Notes under the pieces: model-generated
Database searches by the model: none
Seen by the model: only the letters and a program-made list of their open reading frames with translations
What the model was told of the DNA's origin: nothing
From: Bog-532 sp963742875
Lineage (GTDB): Bacteria; Actinomycetota; Actinomycetes; Streptosporangiales; Streptosporangiaceae
DNA: 64,000 nucleotides
NCBI GenBank assembly: GCA_963742875.1
Contig: CAVUNO010000020.1
Span: 28,375 to 92,374, forward strand
Direction of reading: 5' to 3'
Shown: one piece after another, positions 8,089 to 17,003 of the stretch
Position numbering within the stretch: position 1 is the stretch's first letter
Layout: each line of letters starts with the position of its first letter
Position numbers and translations under genes: made by a program

Positions 8089-9759
8089 GTGACGGTCGTT
8101 GATGAGGCGCGCCGGCGCGCCGGAGAAGACCGGGGCGACGGGCACCAGCGCCCGGCCGGCCCAGCCGGGCCGGCGGGTTCAGAGGTGCTGGCCGAGGCGG
8201 GCCGACGGCGCGCGTTCGCGGTGATCAGTCACCCGGACGCGGGCAAGTCGACGCTCACCGAGGCGCTGGCGCTGCACGCGTCGGCGATCACACAGGCCGG
8301 TGCCGTGCACGGCAAGGCCGGCCGGCGCGGGGTGACCTCGGATTGGATGGCCATGGAACGTGACCGCGGCATCTCCATCACCTCCGCGGCGCTCCGCTTC
8401 GACTACGGCGGGATGGTGCTGAACCTGCTGGACACCCCCGGCCACGCCGACTTCTCCGAGGACACCTACCGGGTGCTGGAAGCTGTCGACTGCGCCATCA
8501 TGCTGCTGGACTCGGCCAAGGGCCTGGAGCCGCAGACGCTGAAGCTCTTCGACGTATGCCGCAACCGGCGCGTCCCCGTCATCACCTTCGTCAACAAGTG
8601 GGACCGTCCGGGCCGCGAGCCGCTGGAACTGCTCGACGAGATCGAGCAGCGGATCGGCCTGCGCCCGACGCCGCTGAACTGGCCGGTCGGGGTGGCCGGT
8701 GATTTCCGCGGGCTGATCGAGCGCCGCACCGGCGACTTCACGGCCTACACCCGCACGCCAGGCGGAGCCGGCCGCGCCATCGAGGAGCACTTGGACGCCG
8801 CGCAGGCGGCCGAGCGCGAGAGTGCCGCGTACACGACCGCGGCGGAAGAGCTCGCGCTGCTGGACGAGATCGGCGCGGGCGTGGACATGGACTCCTTCCT
8901 GGCGGGAGAGTCCTCGCCGGTCCTGTTCGGCGCGGCGCTGCCCAACTTCGGCGTGCGGCGGCTGCTGGAAGGGCTCTGCGAGCTCGCCCCGCCACCCGCC
9001 CCGCGGCGTGACGTCAAGGACGAGCCGCGCGCGGTCGACGCCCCGTTCGCCGGCCTGGTGTTCAAGGTGCAGGCCAACATGGACCGCAACCACCGGGACC
9101 GGGTGGCCTTCGTCCGGGTGTGCTCGGGGCGCTTCGAGCGCGGCATGGTGCTGACCCACGCGGCCACCGGCCGGCCGTTCGCGACCAAATACGCCCAGGC
9201 CATGTTCGGCCAGGAGCGTGAAACCGTGGACGTCGCCTATCCGGGCGACGTGATCGGCCTGGTCAACGCGACCGCGCTGCGGCCCGGGGACACGCTGTTC
9301 GACGCCCAGGCGGTCAAGTTCCCGCCGATCCCGAGTTTCGCCCCGGAACACTTCGCCGTTGTGCGCAGCAAGGGCGCGAGCAAGCACAAGCAGTTCCGCA
9401 AGGGCATCGAACAGCTCGGCACAGAGGGCGTCGTCCAGGTGCTCGCCTCCAACCTGCGCGGCGACCAGGCCCCGGTGCTCGCCGCGGTCGGGCCGCTGCA
9501 GTTCGATGTGGTCCTGAACCGGCTGGAGAACGAGTTCGGGGCCCGGGCCGAGCTGGAGCATCTCGGCTACACGCTCGCCCGCCGGACCGACCGCGAGGGA
9601 GCGGCCAGCCTCGCCGGGCAGCGCGGGGCCGAGGTCCTCACCCGCCGCCTCGACGGGGCCCTGCTGGCCCTGTTCACGGACAAATGGCGGCTGGCCGCCA
9701 TCCAGCGCGAGAAGCCCGGCATCATGCTGGACACGCTGGTGGCCGGCACCAACGGTTAA
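8089..9759 (+). CDS. prfC: Peptide chain release factor 3
   Basis: Translational GTPase that recycles RF1/RF2 after termination. I chose GTG 8089 because GGAAGGAG lies just upstream; the frame is open 36 codons further. The protein has about 556 residues. GTPase motifs: G1 ISHPDAGKSTLTEA, G2 region RGVTSDWMAMERDRGISIT, G3 LDTPGHADFSEDT, G4 FVNKWDRPGREP. The RDRGISI form and the FSEDTYR sequence separate RF3 from EF-G. Domains II and III follow, including SKGASKHKQFRKGI. The gene is monocistronic, with YnfA divergent and a convergent neighbour 10 bp downstream. Confidence 0.95.
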   Translation: MTVVDEARRRAGEDRGDGHQRPAGPAGPAGSEVLAEAGRRRAFAVISHPDAGKSTLTEALALHASAITQAGAVHGKAGRRGVTSDWMAMERDRGISITSAALRFDYGGMVLNLLDTPGHADFSEDTYRVLEAVDCAIMLLDSAKGLEPQTLKLFDVCRNRRVPVITFVNKWDRPGREPLELLDEIEQRIGLRPTPLNWPVGVAGDFRGLIERRTGDFTAYTRTPGGAGRAIEEHLDAAQAAERESAAYTTAAEELALLDEIGAGVDMDSFLAGESSPVLFGAALPNFGVRRLLEGLCELAPPPAPRRDVKDEPRAVDAPFAGLVFKVQANMDRNHRDRVAFVRVCSGRFERGMVLTHAATGRPFATKYAQAMFGQERETVDVAYPGDVIGLVNATALRPGDTLFDAQAVKFPPIPSFAPEHFAVVRSKGASKHKQFRKGIEQLGTEGVVQVLASNLRGDQAPVLAAVGPLQFDVVLNRLENEFGARAELEHLGYTLARRTDREGAASLAGQRGAEVLTRRLDGALLALFTDKWRLAAIQREKPGIMLDTLVAGTNG

Positions 9760-9769
9760 AGCGGATAAG

Positions 9770-10708
9770 TCATCCCTCGCCGGGTGATTCCATCTCGGCG
9801 AGGGCCTGGCCGTAGGCGAGGGTTATCAGCTTGGCCACGCTGTCGTGCGCGCCCAGGGGCGCCGCCGAATCCGCGCCGATGCTCGCGCACGCCGCCTCAA
9901 GCTCACCGGGCCTGGCCTCCGGCCCGATGATGCACGGCGCGATGGCGATCCGGCCCACGCCCATGTACCGCAGCTGCGCGGCGGCTTCGCCGATGCTGGG
10001 ACTCCCGTCCAGCGCGGCCGCGAACACAGGCAGGGCGAGCCGCGCCGCCAGCAGCACGGAGGTCGGCGTGGCGGCCGCGGCGGCCTGTGTGCCGCCGACG
10101 GTGGCCACGATGATGCCATCGGCCGCGGTGGGGATGCTGAACATGCGGACCCGGTCGGCGCGGGCGAGGTGCGCATCGGCGAGCCGGATGTGCAGGGCTT
10201 CGGCGAACGTCAGGCTCACGTTGAACGGTTCGGCGATGTAGGCGTTCACGTTGCTCTGGATAACGCCGTACCGGGTCGCGTCGATCACGGCCGGGTAGGG
10301 GAGGGCGAGCAGCGGCACCACGATGGCGGCCGGGCCATCCGTCGGGCGCGCGTTCGCGGCGCTGGCCAGCACGGCGGGAAGCCCCGCCGGGTCGTCGCGG
10401 CTGGTCCCGACGCGTGCCATCCGCACGTCAACGCTGGGATTGTCGACGCGGATGGTCGACGTGACCGCCGCGGCCACGTCCGGGGGGCCGGACTGCCCGG
10501 CGACGGCCAGCACGAGGGCTGGCGCCTCCGGGGGCAGGCCGTTCGGCACCGGCCGCCGGTGACGTCCGGTCGAGGCACCCGGCCCTGGCGACGGCTCACG
10601 CGGTGGTGCCGGGGTATGGGCAGGCGCTGACCGCGGCGCCGACTGGCGCTTCGGCAGCCCGGTGACTGGTTCCCGCAGATCGGCCACAACGCGAGCGTAG
10701 CCGTGCAC
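9770..10708 (-). CDS. CbiX/sirohydrochlorin chelatase-like protein, metal-site residues absent
   Basis: A 312-residue protein with a disordered Pro-rich N terminus (first 60 residues) followed by two repeats of the chelatase-type alpha/beta fold. Hydrophobic strands ALVLAVAG and AAIVVPLLALPYPAV, and in the second half DGIIVATVGG and RIAIAPCII, align with the two halves of CbiX-type proteins. In true chelatases the first strand ends with an HG motif whose histidine binds the metal; here it is AGQSG, and no equivalent histidine appears in the second half. It may be a non-catalytic homologue. Convergent with prfC; gene start uncertain. Confidence 0.55.
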   Translation of the reverse strand: MHGYARVVADLREPVTGLPKRQSAPRSAPAHTPAPPREPSPGPGASTGRHRRPVPNGLPPEAPALVLAVAGQSGPPDVAAAVTSTIRVDNPSVDVRMARVGTSRDDPAGLPAVLASAANARPTDGPAAIVVPLLALPYPAVIDATRYGVIQSNVNAYIAEPFNVSLTFAEALHIRLADAHLARADRVRMFSIPTAADGIIVATVGGTQAAAAATPTSVLLAARLALPVFAAALDGSPSIGEAAAQLRYMGVGRIAIAPCIIGPEARPGELEAACASIGADSAAPLGAHDSVAKLITLAYGQALAEMESPGEG

Positions 10709-10859
10709 GCTCCGGCATGCCCCAAAAGCCGCGAAACCCGACAGTAGGTAGTTCCCGCTGATAGCTGCGCTCCGCGACCAGGGTGGATGCCGTTCGCGCC
10801 GCCGACGTGCGCTTTGTTACCGGCGGGTTCGGTTCCGGGTGGTCAGTCGCGGCCGCCGG

Positions 10860-12086
10860 CTACCCGCAGGCATCCTGAGCCGCGGTGTCGCTGCCGGATC
10901 CACCCGGTCCGCCGGACGCGGCCGATGCGCCCGGGGGAGAAGCGGAGCCGACGGCCGGCCGGGCGCTCCCACCGGGCGCTGGTGACGAGCCCCCGCCGGG
11001 CGGGCGGGCCGTCCGGGACGGGGTGGGCCTGACCAGGCTCTGGTCGTTCGCCAGAGCCTGGAAGAGCCGCCCGGCCGCCTGGGCGTCCCACTGCACCGCG
11101 ACCTGGCCGGTGGGGGTCTGGTAGTCCACGGTGGCGAGCGGCACGGTCGTGAACGCGACATCGCCTGTGGAGATGCCGCGTATCTGATCCGCGAGGGCCG
11201 ACACGTTCAGGCCCTGGTTGACGGTCAGCGCGGACAGCGACGCGCTGATGAACTGGGACAGCCGCACCGGGTTGGCCAGCAGTCCCGAGTGAATCGCCTC
11301 GGTGAGCGCCGACGACACCAGGTGCTGCTGGTCCTGGATACGGGCGAGGTCGGAGGTGGCGAAGGAATGCCGGTCGCGCGCGTAGGCCAGGGCGGTGATC
11401 CCGTTGACGTGGTGCACGCCCGCCGACAGGTGCAGCCCGCTGTAGGCGTCGTTGAGCGCCTGCGGCAGGCAGATATTCACCCCGCCGAGCGCGTCGATCA
11501 CCTTGACGAACCCCAGGAAGTCGACCTCGACGTAGTCGTTGACGGTCAGGCCGGTGGCCTGCTCGACCGTCTGCACTATGAGCCGGGCGCCCCCGTACCC
11601 GTACGCGGCGTTGATCTTGCTCATGCCGTGCCCGGGGATGTTCACCCAGGAATCACGGGGGATGCTGACGACGGTCACCCGGCTCCGGTCCGCCGACACG
11701 TGCACCAGCATCAGCGTGTCGGAATTCGAGCTGACGTCGTTGCCCACGTGCAGCACGACTTCCTCGTGATGGCTGAGACCGGTCCGGGGGTCCACGCCGG
11801 CCACCAGGATGTTGAGCGGCCCGGTCGAGCCAGAGTCCGCGGTGCCTGCGTCCACGCGCTTGATGTGGGCGTTGATGTACCCGGTCAGGGCCCAGGCGCC
11901 CGCGGATACGACGAGGACGAGCGCGGACATGGCTCCGCACACGGCCAGCAGGGCCCGCCGCCTCCTGGCGCCCCGGCTCGAGGCGATGCGGGCCGCCAGC
12001 CGGGCCTGCGCGTCAGAGCGGAGGTACGGCTGCGGCGGCGGCCGCCGGACATCCGCAGCCGGCGATCCATCCTGGCTGTCCGTCAT
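10860..12086 (-). CDS. LytR-CpsA-Psr (LCP) family cell-wall ligase
   Basis: ATG 12086 follows GGGGAGGAG at an ideal distance. The 408-residue protein has a basic cytoplasmic N terminus, one membrane helix at about residues 45-70, and an extracellular LCP domain. Key motifs: NILVAGVDPRTG, NSDTLMLVHVSADR, VVSIPRDSWVNIPGHGMSKINAAYGYGG and YARDRHSFATSDLARIQDQQ. The conserved arginines and aspartates in these bind the lipid pyrophosphate. LCP enzymes move glycopolymers from undecaprenyl carriers to peptidoglycan. The C-terminal 60 residues are Pro/Ser/Gly-rich, probably a wall-spanning tail. Confidence 0.92.
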   Translation of the reverse strand: MTDSQDGSPAADVRRPPPQPYLRSDAQARLAARIASSRGARRRRALLAVCGAMSALVLVVSAGAWALTGYINAHIKRVDAGTADSGSTGPLNILVAGVDPRTGLSHHEEVVLHVGNDVSSNSDTLMLVHVSADRSRVTVVSIPRDSWVNIPGHGMSKINAAYGYGGARLIVQTVEQATGLTVNDYVEVDFLGFVKVIDALGGVNICLPQALNDAYSGLHLSAGVHHVNGITALAYARDRHSFATSDLARIQDQQHLVSSALTEAIHSGLLANPVRLSQFISASLSALTVNQGLNVSALADQIRGISTGDVAFTTVPLATVDYQTPTGQVAVQWDAQAAGRLFQALANDQSLVRPTPSRTARPPGGGSSPAPGGSARPAVGSASPPGASAASGGPGGSGSDTAAQDACG

Positions 12087-12214
12087 GCTCCTCCCCGGCC
12101 ACCCTCTGGTCAGGCTACCTCGCTGCCATCGGGCTGCCCGAGCGCAGCGCCGGCCGTTCGGCCAGCGCACTTATTGGTTTCCGGGATGGCATCGCCGTCG
12201 CATCACCGTTATAG

Positions 12215-12228
12215 TTACTAGTGAGTAG
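12215..12228. promoter_or_regulatory. Candidate operator upstream of the acyl-CoA dehydrogenase
   Basis: TTACTAGTGAGTAG is an imperfect palindrome with outer TACT/AGTA arms, 57 bp upstream of the start at 12285. TetR-type regulators of fatty-acid genes in actinobacteria bind symmetric sites of this size. No regulator gene is adjacent, so this is position-based inference. Confidence 0.3.
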
Positions 12229-12284
12229 CTTGTCTCTGGCCGTCGGGGTCGGACAGGCGCGACGTAACGAACCAGAGGGTTGGG

Positions 12285-14135
12285 ATGAGCCACTACAAGA
12301 GCAATCTGCGCGACATCGAGTTCAACCTGTTCGAAGTGCTGCGCCGCCAGGACGTCATGGGCGCCGAGCCGTATGAGGAATTCGATGAGAAGACGGCCCG
12401 GGGGATCCTGGATGAGGTGAACCGGCTGGCCGTTGGGCCGCTCGCCGAGTCCTTCGCCGACGCCGACCGTCATCCGCCCATGTTCGACCCGGCGGACGGC
12501 TCCGTGCGGATTACCGAATCCTTCCGCCGGTCCTTCCGCGCTTACATGGACGCCGAGTGGTACCGCCTGGACCTGCCGGTCGAGATCGGCGGCTCGAACG
12601 CACCGCGCTCCCTGTACTGGGCGGTGGCCGAGTTGATCCTCGGCTCGAACCCGTCGGTCTGGATGTACTCCAGCGGCCCGGCGTTCGCCCATCTCCTGTG
12701 GGAGATCGGCACCCCCGAGCAGAAGCAGTTCGCCGTGCGGGCCATCGAGCGCAAGTGGGGCTCGACCATGGTGCTCACTGAGCCGGACGCGGGCTCCGAC
12801 GTGGGCGCCGGCCGGACCAGGGCGACCGAGCAGCCGGACGGCACGTGGCACCTTGACGGTGTCAAGCGGTTCATCACCAGCGGCGAGCAGGATATGACCG
12901 AGAACATCTTCCACCTGGTGCTGGCGCGCCCCGAGGGTGCCGGGCCCGGTACCAAGGGCCTGTCGATGTTCCTGGTACCGAAATACCTGGTCAACGCGGA
13001 TGGCTCGCCCGGCGAGCGTAACGGCGTCCGGGTCACCAACGTCGAGCACAAGATGGGCCTGAAGGCCTCCACGACGTGTGAGGTGACGTTCGGCGGCGAC
13101 CGGCCGGCGGTCGGGACTCTGGTCGGCGGCGTACACGACGGTATCCGGCAGATGTTCAATATCATCGAGCACGCCCGGATGGTCATCGGCGTCAAGGCCA
13201 TCGGCACACTGTCGACCGGCTACCTGAACGCGCTGGAGTTCGCCAAGAGCCGGGTCCAGGGGGCCGACCTCACCCAGATGCTCGACAAGACGGCCCCGCG
13301 GGTCACGATCACCCACCACCCGGACGTCCGCCGGATGCTGATGCTGCAGAAGGCGTACGCCGAAGGCATGCGCGCGCTGGTCCTGTACATGGCGGCGATC
13401 CAGGATGACCTGCAGACGGGCGCGGCCGAGGGGCGGACCGACGAGAAGACGGCCCGCCTGAACGATCTGCTGCTCCCGGTCGTCAAGGGCCTGGGGTCGG
13501 AGCGGGCGTACGAGATGCTCACGCTGTCGCTGCAGACCCTCGGCGGATCGGGTTTCCTGCAGGACTACCCGATCGAGCAGTACATCAGGGACGCCAAGAT
13601 CGACAGCCTGTACGAGGGCACCACCGGCATCCAGGGCATGGACCTGTACTTCCGGAAGATCGTCCGGGACGGCGGGCAGTCGTTCGGTACCGTGCTCGCC
13701 GAGATCAGGGCGTTCGCGGCCAAGGACGGCGGCAACGGCCGGCTGAAGAGCGAACGGGCCGCGCTGGCCCAGGCCGCCGACGACCTGGAGGCCATGACCG
13801 GCGCGATGACGGGCTTCCTGAGCCAGTCGGCGACTCAGCCCGAGGAGATCTACCGGGTCGGGCTGAACACGACCCGGCTGCTGCTCGCGCTGGGCGACGT
13901 GATGGTCGGCTGGCTGCTGGCCCGCCAGGCTGAGATCGCGCTGGCCCGGCTGGACGAGATCGGGGTGCCCGCGGACGGGGATCGGCACGCGCAGAGTGAG
14001 CGCGACTTCTACACCGGCAAGGTCGCGGGCGCCCGCTTCTTCGCCGCAACCGTCCTGCCCCGTATCACCTCCGAGCGCAAGATCGCCGAAGAAACCACCC
14101 TCGACCTTATGGAAATCCCCGAAGAAGCGTTCTAG
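12285..14135 (+). CDS. Acyl-CoA dehydrogenase, FadE5-like long form
   Basis: Flavoenzyme introducing the alpha-beta double bond in acyl-CoA during beta-oxidation. The 616-residue protein is longer than the usual 380-residue enzymes and begins SHYKSNLRDIEFNLFEVL, the signature of the mycobacterial FadE5 type. Visible motifs: MVLTEPDAGSDVGAGRT (FAD and substrate binding), TLGGSGFLQDYPIEQYIRD, and IDSLYEGTTGIQGMDL with the probable catalytic glutamate. The C-terminal 120 residues form the extra helical domain of this subgroup. It is monocistronic and ends just before a hairpin terminator. Confidence 0.93.
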   Translation: MSHYKSNLRDIEFNLFEVLRRQDVMGAEPYEEFDEKTARGILDEVNRLAVGPLAESFADADRHPPMFDPADGSVRITESFRRSFRAYMDAEWYRLDLPVEIGGSNAPRSLYWAVAELILGSNPSVWMYSSGPAFAHLLWEIGTPEQKQFAVRAIERKWGSTMVLTEPDAGSDVGAGRTRATEQPDGTWHLDGVKRFITSGEQDMTENIFHLVLARPEGAGPGTKGLSMFLVPKYLVNADGSPGERNGVRVTNVEHKMGLKASTTCEVTFGGDRPAVGTLVGGVHDGIRQMFNIIEHARMVIGVKAIGTLSTGYLNALEFAKSRVQGADLTQMLDKTAPRVTITHHPDVRRMLMLQKAYAEGMRALVLYMAAIQDDLQTGAAEGRTDEKTARLNDLLLPVVKGLGSERAYEMLTLSLQTLGGSGFLQDYPIEQYIRDAKIDSLYEGTTGIQGMDLYFRKIVRDGGQSFGTVLAEIRAFAAKDGGNGRLKSERAALAQAADDLEAMTGAMTGFLSQSATQPEEIYRVGLNTTRLLLALGDVMVGWLLARQAEIALARLDEIGVPADGDRHAQSERDFYTGKVAGARFFAATVLPRITSERKIAEETTLDLMEIPEEAF

Positions 14136-14257
14136 AGCGCATCAGGCGCGTTACGGCGAGGCGCTCATACCGGCCCAGCGAGTCCGGGCCTTGTGCCCGG
14201 CGAGCGGCCGGTGTGTCGGCGAAGTACCGCAGCGGGGCGCGAAGCGCCGCGGGGGTT

Positions 14258-14277
14258 CCGGGGGGTCGTCCCCCCGG
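14258..14277. terminator. GC-rich hairpin, probable bidirectional terminator
   Basis: CCGGGGGG-TCGT-CCCCCCGG is a perfect 8-bp stem with a 4-base loop, between the ends of the convergent acyl-CoA dehydrogenase and Dabb genes. No U tract follows, as is common in high-GC actinobacteria. Confidence 0.75.
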
Positions 14278-14287
14278 GCCAGCACAG

Positions 14288-14587
14288 CTAGCCGGTGAAT
14301 TCGAACTGGACGGCGGCCCGGCGGCCCGTGATCGGGGCGACGTAGGCGGCCACTATGGCCCGGTGCGCGGGATCGTCGCGATAGGCAAGGTAGCCGTTGA
14401 TGTTGTCGAAATCGGCCGTGACCGCGAAATCGTAGTTGCCCTCGTTGAGGCGCTGGTCAAAACCGAGCGCGAACCCGCGCACCGAAGGCACGATCTCTGG
14501 CAGCGTGGCCAGCTCGTCGAAGGCCCGCTTCTTGTCCACATCGCGCGCGTGCTCGTTCCAGCCGAACAGCACCGTATGCCTGATCAT
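14288..14587 (-). CDS. Dabb (stress-responsive alpha/beta barrel) domain protein
   Basis: A 99-residue single-domain protein. It starts MIRHTVLFGWNE, the typical first strand of the dimeric alpha/beta barrel, and continues with SVRGFALGFDQRLNEGNYDFAVTADF and YLAYRDDPAHRAIVAAYVAP, where the HxxxV and Asp positions match the family. Members act as small enzymes or ligand-binding dimers; the substrate cannot be told here. Convergent with the acyl-CoA dehydrogenase. Confidence 0.85.
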   Translation of the reverse strand: MIRHTVLFGWNEHARDVDKKRAFDELATLPEIVPSVRGFALGFDQRLNEGNYDFAVTADFDNINGYLAYRDDPAHRAIVAAYVAPITGRRAAVQFEFTG

Positions 14588-14795
14588 GCTTTTCTGCCTC
14601 CCTCGCAGGCGCTTCGCTTGGTCGTGCCGCAGGCGCGCAAGACGACACCGCGGGAGCCTGGCCCTCGGCGCCGGGACACCGCTAAGGCCCTGCCGAGGCT
14701 AGCGGCGTTCGGCCCGGCGCCTGCGGCATCGCGCTACAGGCTCCCGGCGTGCTGCGAATGACGTTACAGGCCCATGGCGCCGAGCTTGTTGCAAG

Positions 14796-15521
14796 CTACA
14801 AGCCCATGTCGTCGAGTTCTTTGTGCAGGGCGGCCCGCGGGCCCCCGCTGACCTTTGGGGAGGAGGGCGCGGCGGCGACGGCCGGGCGCTGGCGGGTGCG
14901 CAGGATCCAGCCCGCCAGCACGCCGCCCACCAGGCCGCCGGCATGGCCGATCCAGCTCACTCCGGGCGTCCCCGGGATGGCGACCGTGAGGATGTAAGCG
15001 TAGGCGACCGCCGCCAGTGCCCCCACGATCGCGTCCACGAAGTTCCGGTCGAACAGCCCGCGCACCACCACGTACCCGAAGTACCCGAAGATGAGCCCGC
15101 TCGCGCCGACCGTGAGCTCGTTGCCGGACTGGAACAGCCAGACCGCCAGGCCGCTGGTGATCACGGCGATCACCGTGACGGCGATGAACTTGGCGATGCC
15201 CCGGTAGGCGGCCAGGAAACCGAGGACGAGCAGCGGGACGGAGTTCCCTTCGAGATGCTGCCAGGAGAAGTGCAGGAACGGCGCGGTGAAGATGTCCGCC
15301 AGATGGCCATCACTCCGCGGCACGATGCCGAGGCTCATGTCGAGCCGGTAACTGTCCGCCCAGTTGGCCAGCTGGATGACCCATAGCAGCCCAAGAAATC
15401 CGGCCATGAACACCAGGGCGCGCACGGCCTTACCCACCGACAGGCTGTTCCGGCCGCCACGCCGTTTCACGCTCGTGAGGTCGTCGCCGGTCAGCATGCC
15501 GCCGGAAGGGCTGTCAGGCAT
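14796..15521 (-). CDS. Rhomboid-family intramembrane serine protease
   Basis: ATG 15521 (MPDSPSGG) is the likely start, giving about 241 residues. Six hydrophobic segments surround the catalytic dyad: Ser in VGASGLIFGYFGY (segment 4) and His in WIGHAGGLVGGVLAG (segment 6). The loop with FLHFSWQHLEGN holds the conserved His and Asn of the oxyanion region. It would cleave membrane proteins inside the bilayer. A basic N-terminal tail and a short cytoplasmic C-terminal tail flank the core. It is downstream of the dehydrogenase E2 on the same strand, 25 bp away, and may be co-transcribed. Confidence 0.9.
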   Translation of the reverse strand: MPDSPSGGMLTGDDLTSVKRRGGRNSLSVGKAVRALVFMAGFLGLLWVIQLANWADSYRLDMSLGIVPRSDGHLADIFTAPFLHFSWQHLEGNSVPLLVLGFLAAYRGIAKFIAVTVIAVITSGLAVWLFQSGNELTVGASGLIFGYFGYVVVRGLFDRNFVDAIVGALAAVAYAYILTVAIPGTPGVSWIGHAGGLVGGVLAGWILRTRQRPAVAAAPSSPKVSGGPRAALHKELDDMGL

Positions 15522-15546
15522 TGTGGTCTCCCACCCGATCGCGCGT

Positions 15547-16993
15547 TCAGATCCAGGCGAGCATGCGGACGGGATCTTCGAGCATCTGCCCGATGTCACG
15601 GAGCACGGCCGAGCCCAGTTCCCCGTCCACGATCCGATGATCAAAGGACAGGGACAGCGTGGTCGCCTGGCGTACGGCGATCTCGCCGTCGTGCACCCAC
15701 GCCGCGTCCCTGATCCGGCCGACCGCCAGGATGGCCGCCTCGCCAGGCGTCAGGATCGGCGTGCCAGCATCCACTCCGAATACTCCTACGTTGGTGATTG
15801 TGATGGTACCTCCCGTTAGATCGGCGGGCGCGCAACGGCCGTCGCGGGCGGTGACGGTGAGGCCCGCGAAGGCGCGCGCGAGCTCGGGCATGGTCAGCAC
15901 GTGCGCGTCCTTGATGTTCGGGACGATCAGGCCCCGTTCCGTCGCGGTGGCGAAGCCGAGGTTCACGTAGTGGCGGACGACGATCTGCTGGGCCTGCTCA
16001 TCCCAGACCGAATTGATCATCGGATGACGCGCGACCGCCACCAGCACCGCCCGCGCCACGAACAGCAGCGGGGAGACCCGCAGCCCGGCGAATTCGGGCA
16101 GGTCGCGGATGCGCTGCAGAGCGGCCATCGTCTCGGAGACGTCCACGTCCAGGAACACCGTCACGTGCGGAGCGGTGAACGCGCTGGTCACCATGGCCGA
16201 GGCGATGTGCTTCCGGACGCCGCGGACGGGGATGCGCTCCTCGCGCGGGACCCCCGTCTGCCCCGGTGACGGCGCCGGGCCCGCCTGCGCCGCCGCGGGC
16301 CAGGTTTCTTCCGCCGAACGGGCCCGGCCGCGGGCTTGCACCGCACGCCCGATGTCGTCCCGGGTGATCGACCCTTGCGGTCCGGTCCCGCTGAGCTGGC
16401 TCAGATCGACACCGAGGTTCCGGGCCAGCTTCCGGACGGGCGGCTTGGCCAGGGGTCGATGACCGTTGCGCGATCCCCCCGAGCCTGGTGTGACTGACGT
16501 GGTTGGTGTGACGGTCTTGCAGCTGACTGGTGGGACGGCCTGCGCGGGGGCGGTCTTGCGCCTGCGGCGGGTCGTCGCGGCCACCTTGACGCCGTAGCCG
16601 ACGAGCACCGGCTGGCGCTCCTCGGCCTGCTGACCGTCGCCAGCGTACCGTCCGGCATCCGCGCTGACCTGATCGGTACCGAAGCCGGCGTTGGCGGCTG
16701 TGCCGGTCCGGAGCCGGCCGGGCCGGGACGGGCGATGAGCCGGCGGAGCCGGTCACGTCGACGGCGATGATCGGCGTGCCGACGTCGACCGTCTGGCCGT
16801 CGGCGACCAGGAGGTCCGCTACGACGCCCGCGAATGGGCAGGGCAGCTCGACCACCGCCTTGGCCGTCTCGATCTCCACGATCACCTGGTTGATGGCGAC
16901 CTCGTCCCCCGGCTTGACGTGCCAGGAAACGATGTCGGCCTCGGTCAGCCCCTCGCCGACGTCGGGCAGCCGGAACTCCTTGCGTTCGCTCAT
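15547..16993 (-). CDS. 2-oxo acid dehydrogenase E2 (dihydrolipoamide acyltransferase), one frame break
   Basis: Core of the multi-enzyme complex that moves acyl groups from lipoate to CoA. From ATG 16993 the first frame encodes the lipoyl domain, with the lipoylated lysine in EIETAKAVVELP. Near 16680-16760 the frame changes by one base. The second frame gives the linker (VLVGYGVKVAATTRRRR), the E1/E3-binding domain (VRKLARNLGVDLSQLSG) and the catalytic domain ending in LSFDHRIVDGELGSAVL with the active-site HRxxDG. All domains are conserved, so the break may be a base error; if real, the E2 is dead. Directly downstream of E1 beta (10 bp). Confidence 0.85.
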
Positions 16994-17003
16994 GGCAGCC
17001 TCC

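Noticed and set aside
8179..9561. 460-codon open frame on the minus strand
   Set aside because: It is antisense to prfC, whose protein motifs are unambiguous; the frame is open because of high GC at third positions.
12171..13988. 605-codon open frame on the minus strand
   Set aside because: It is antisense to the acyl-CoA dehydrogenase; the translation is rich in Arg, Gly, His and Asp without motifs.
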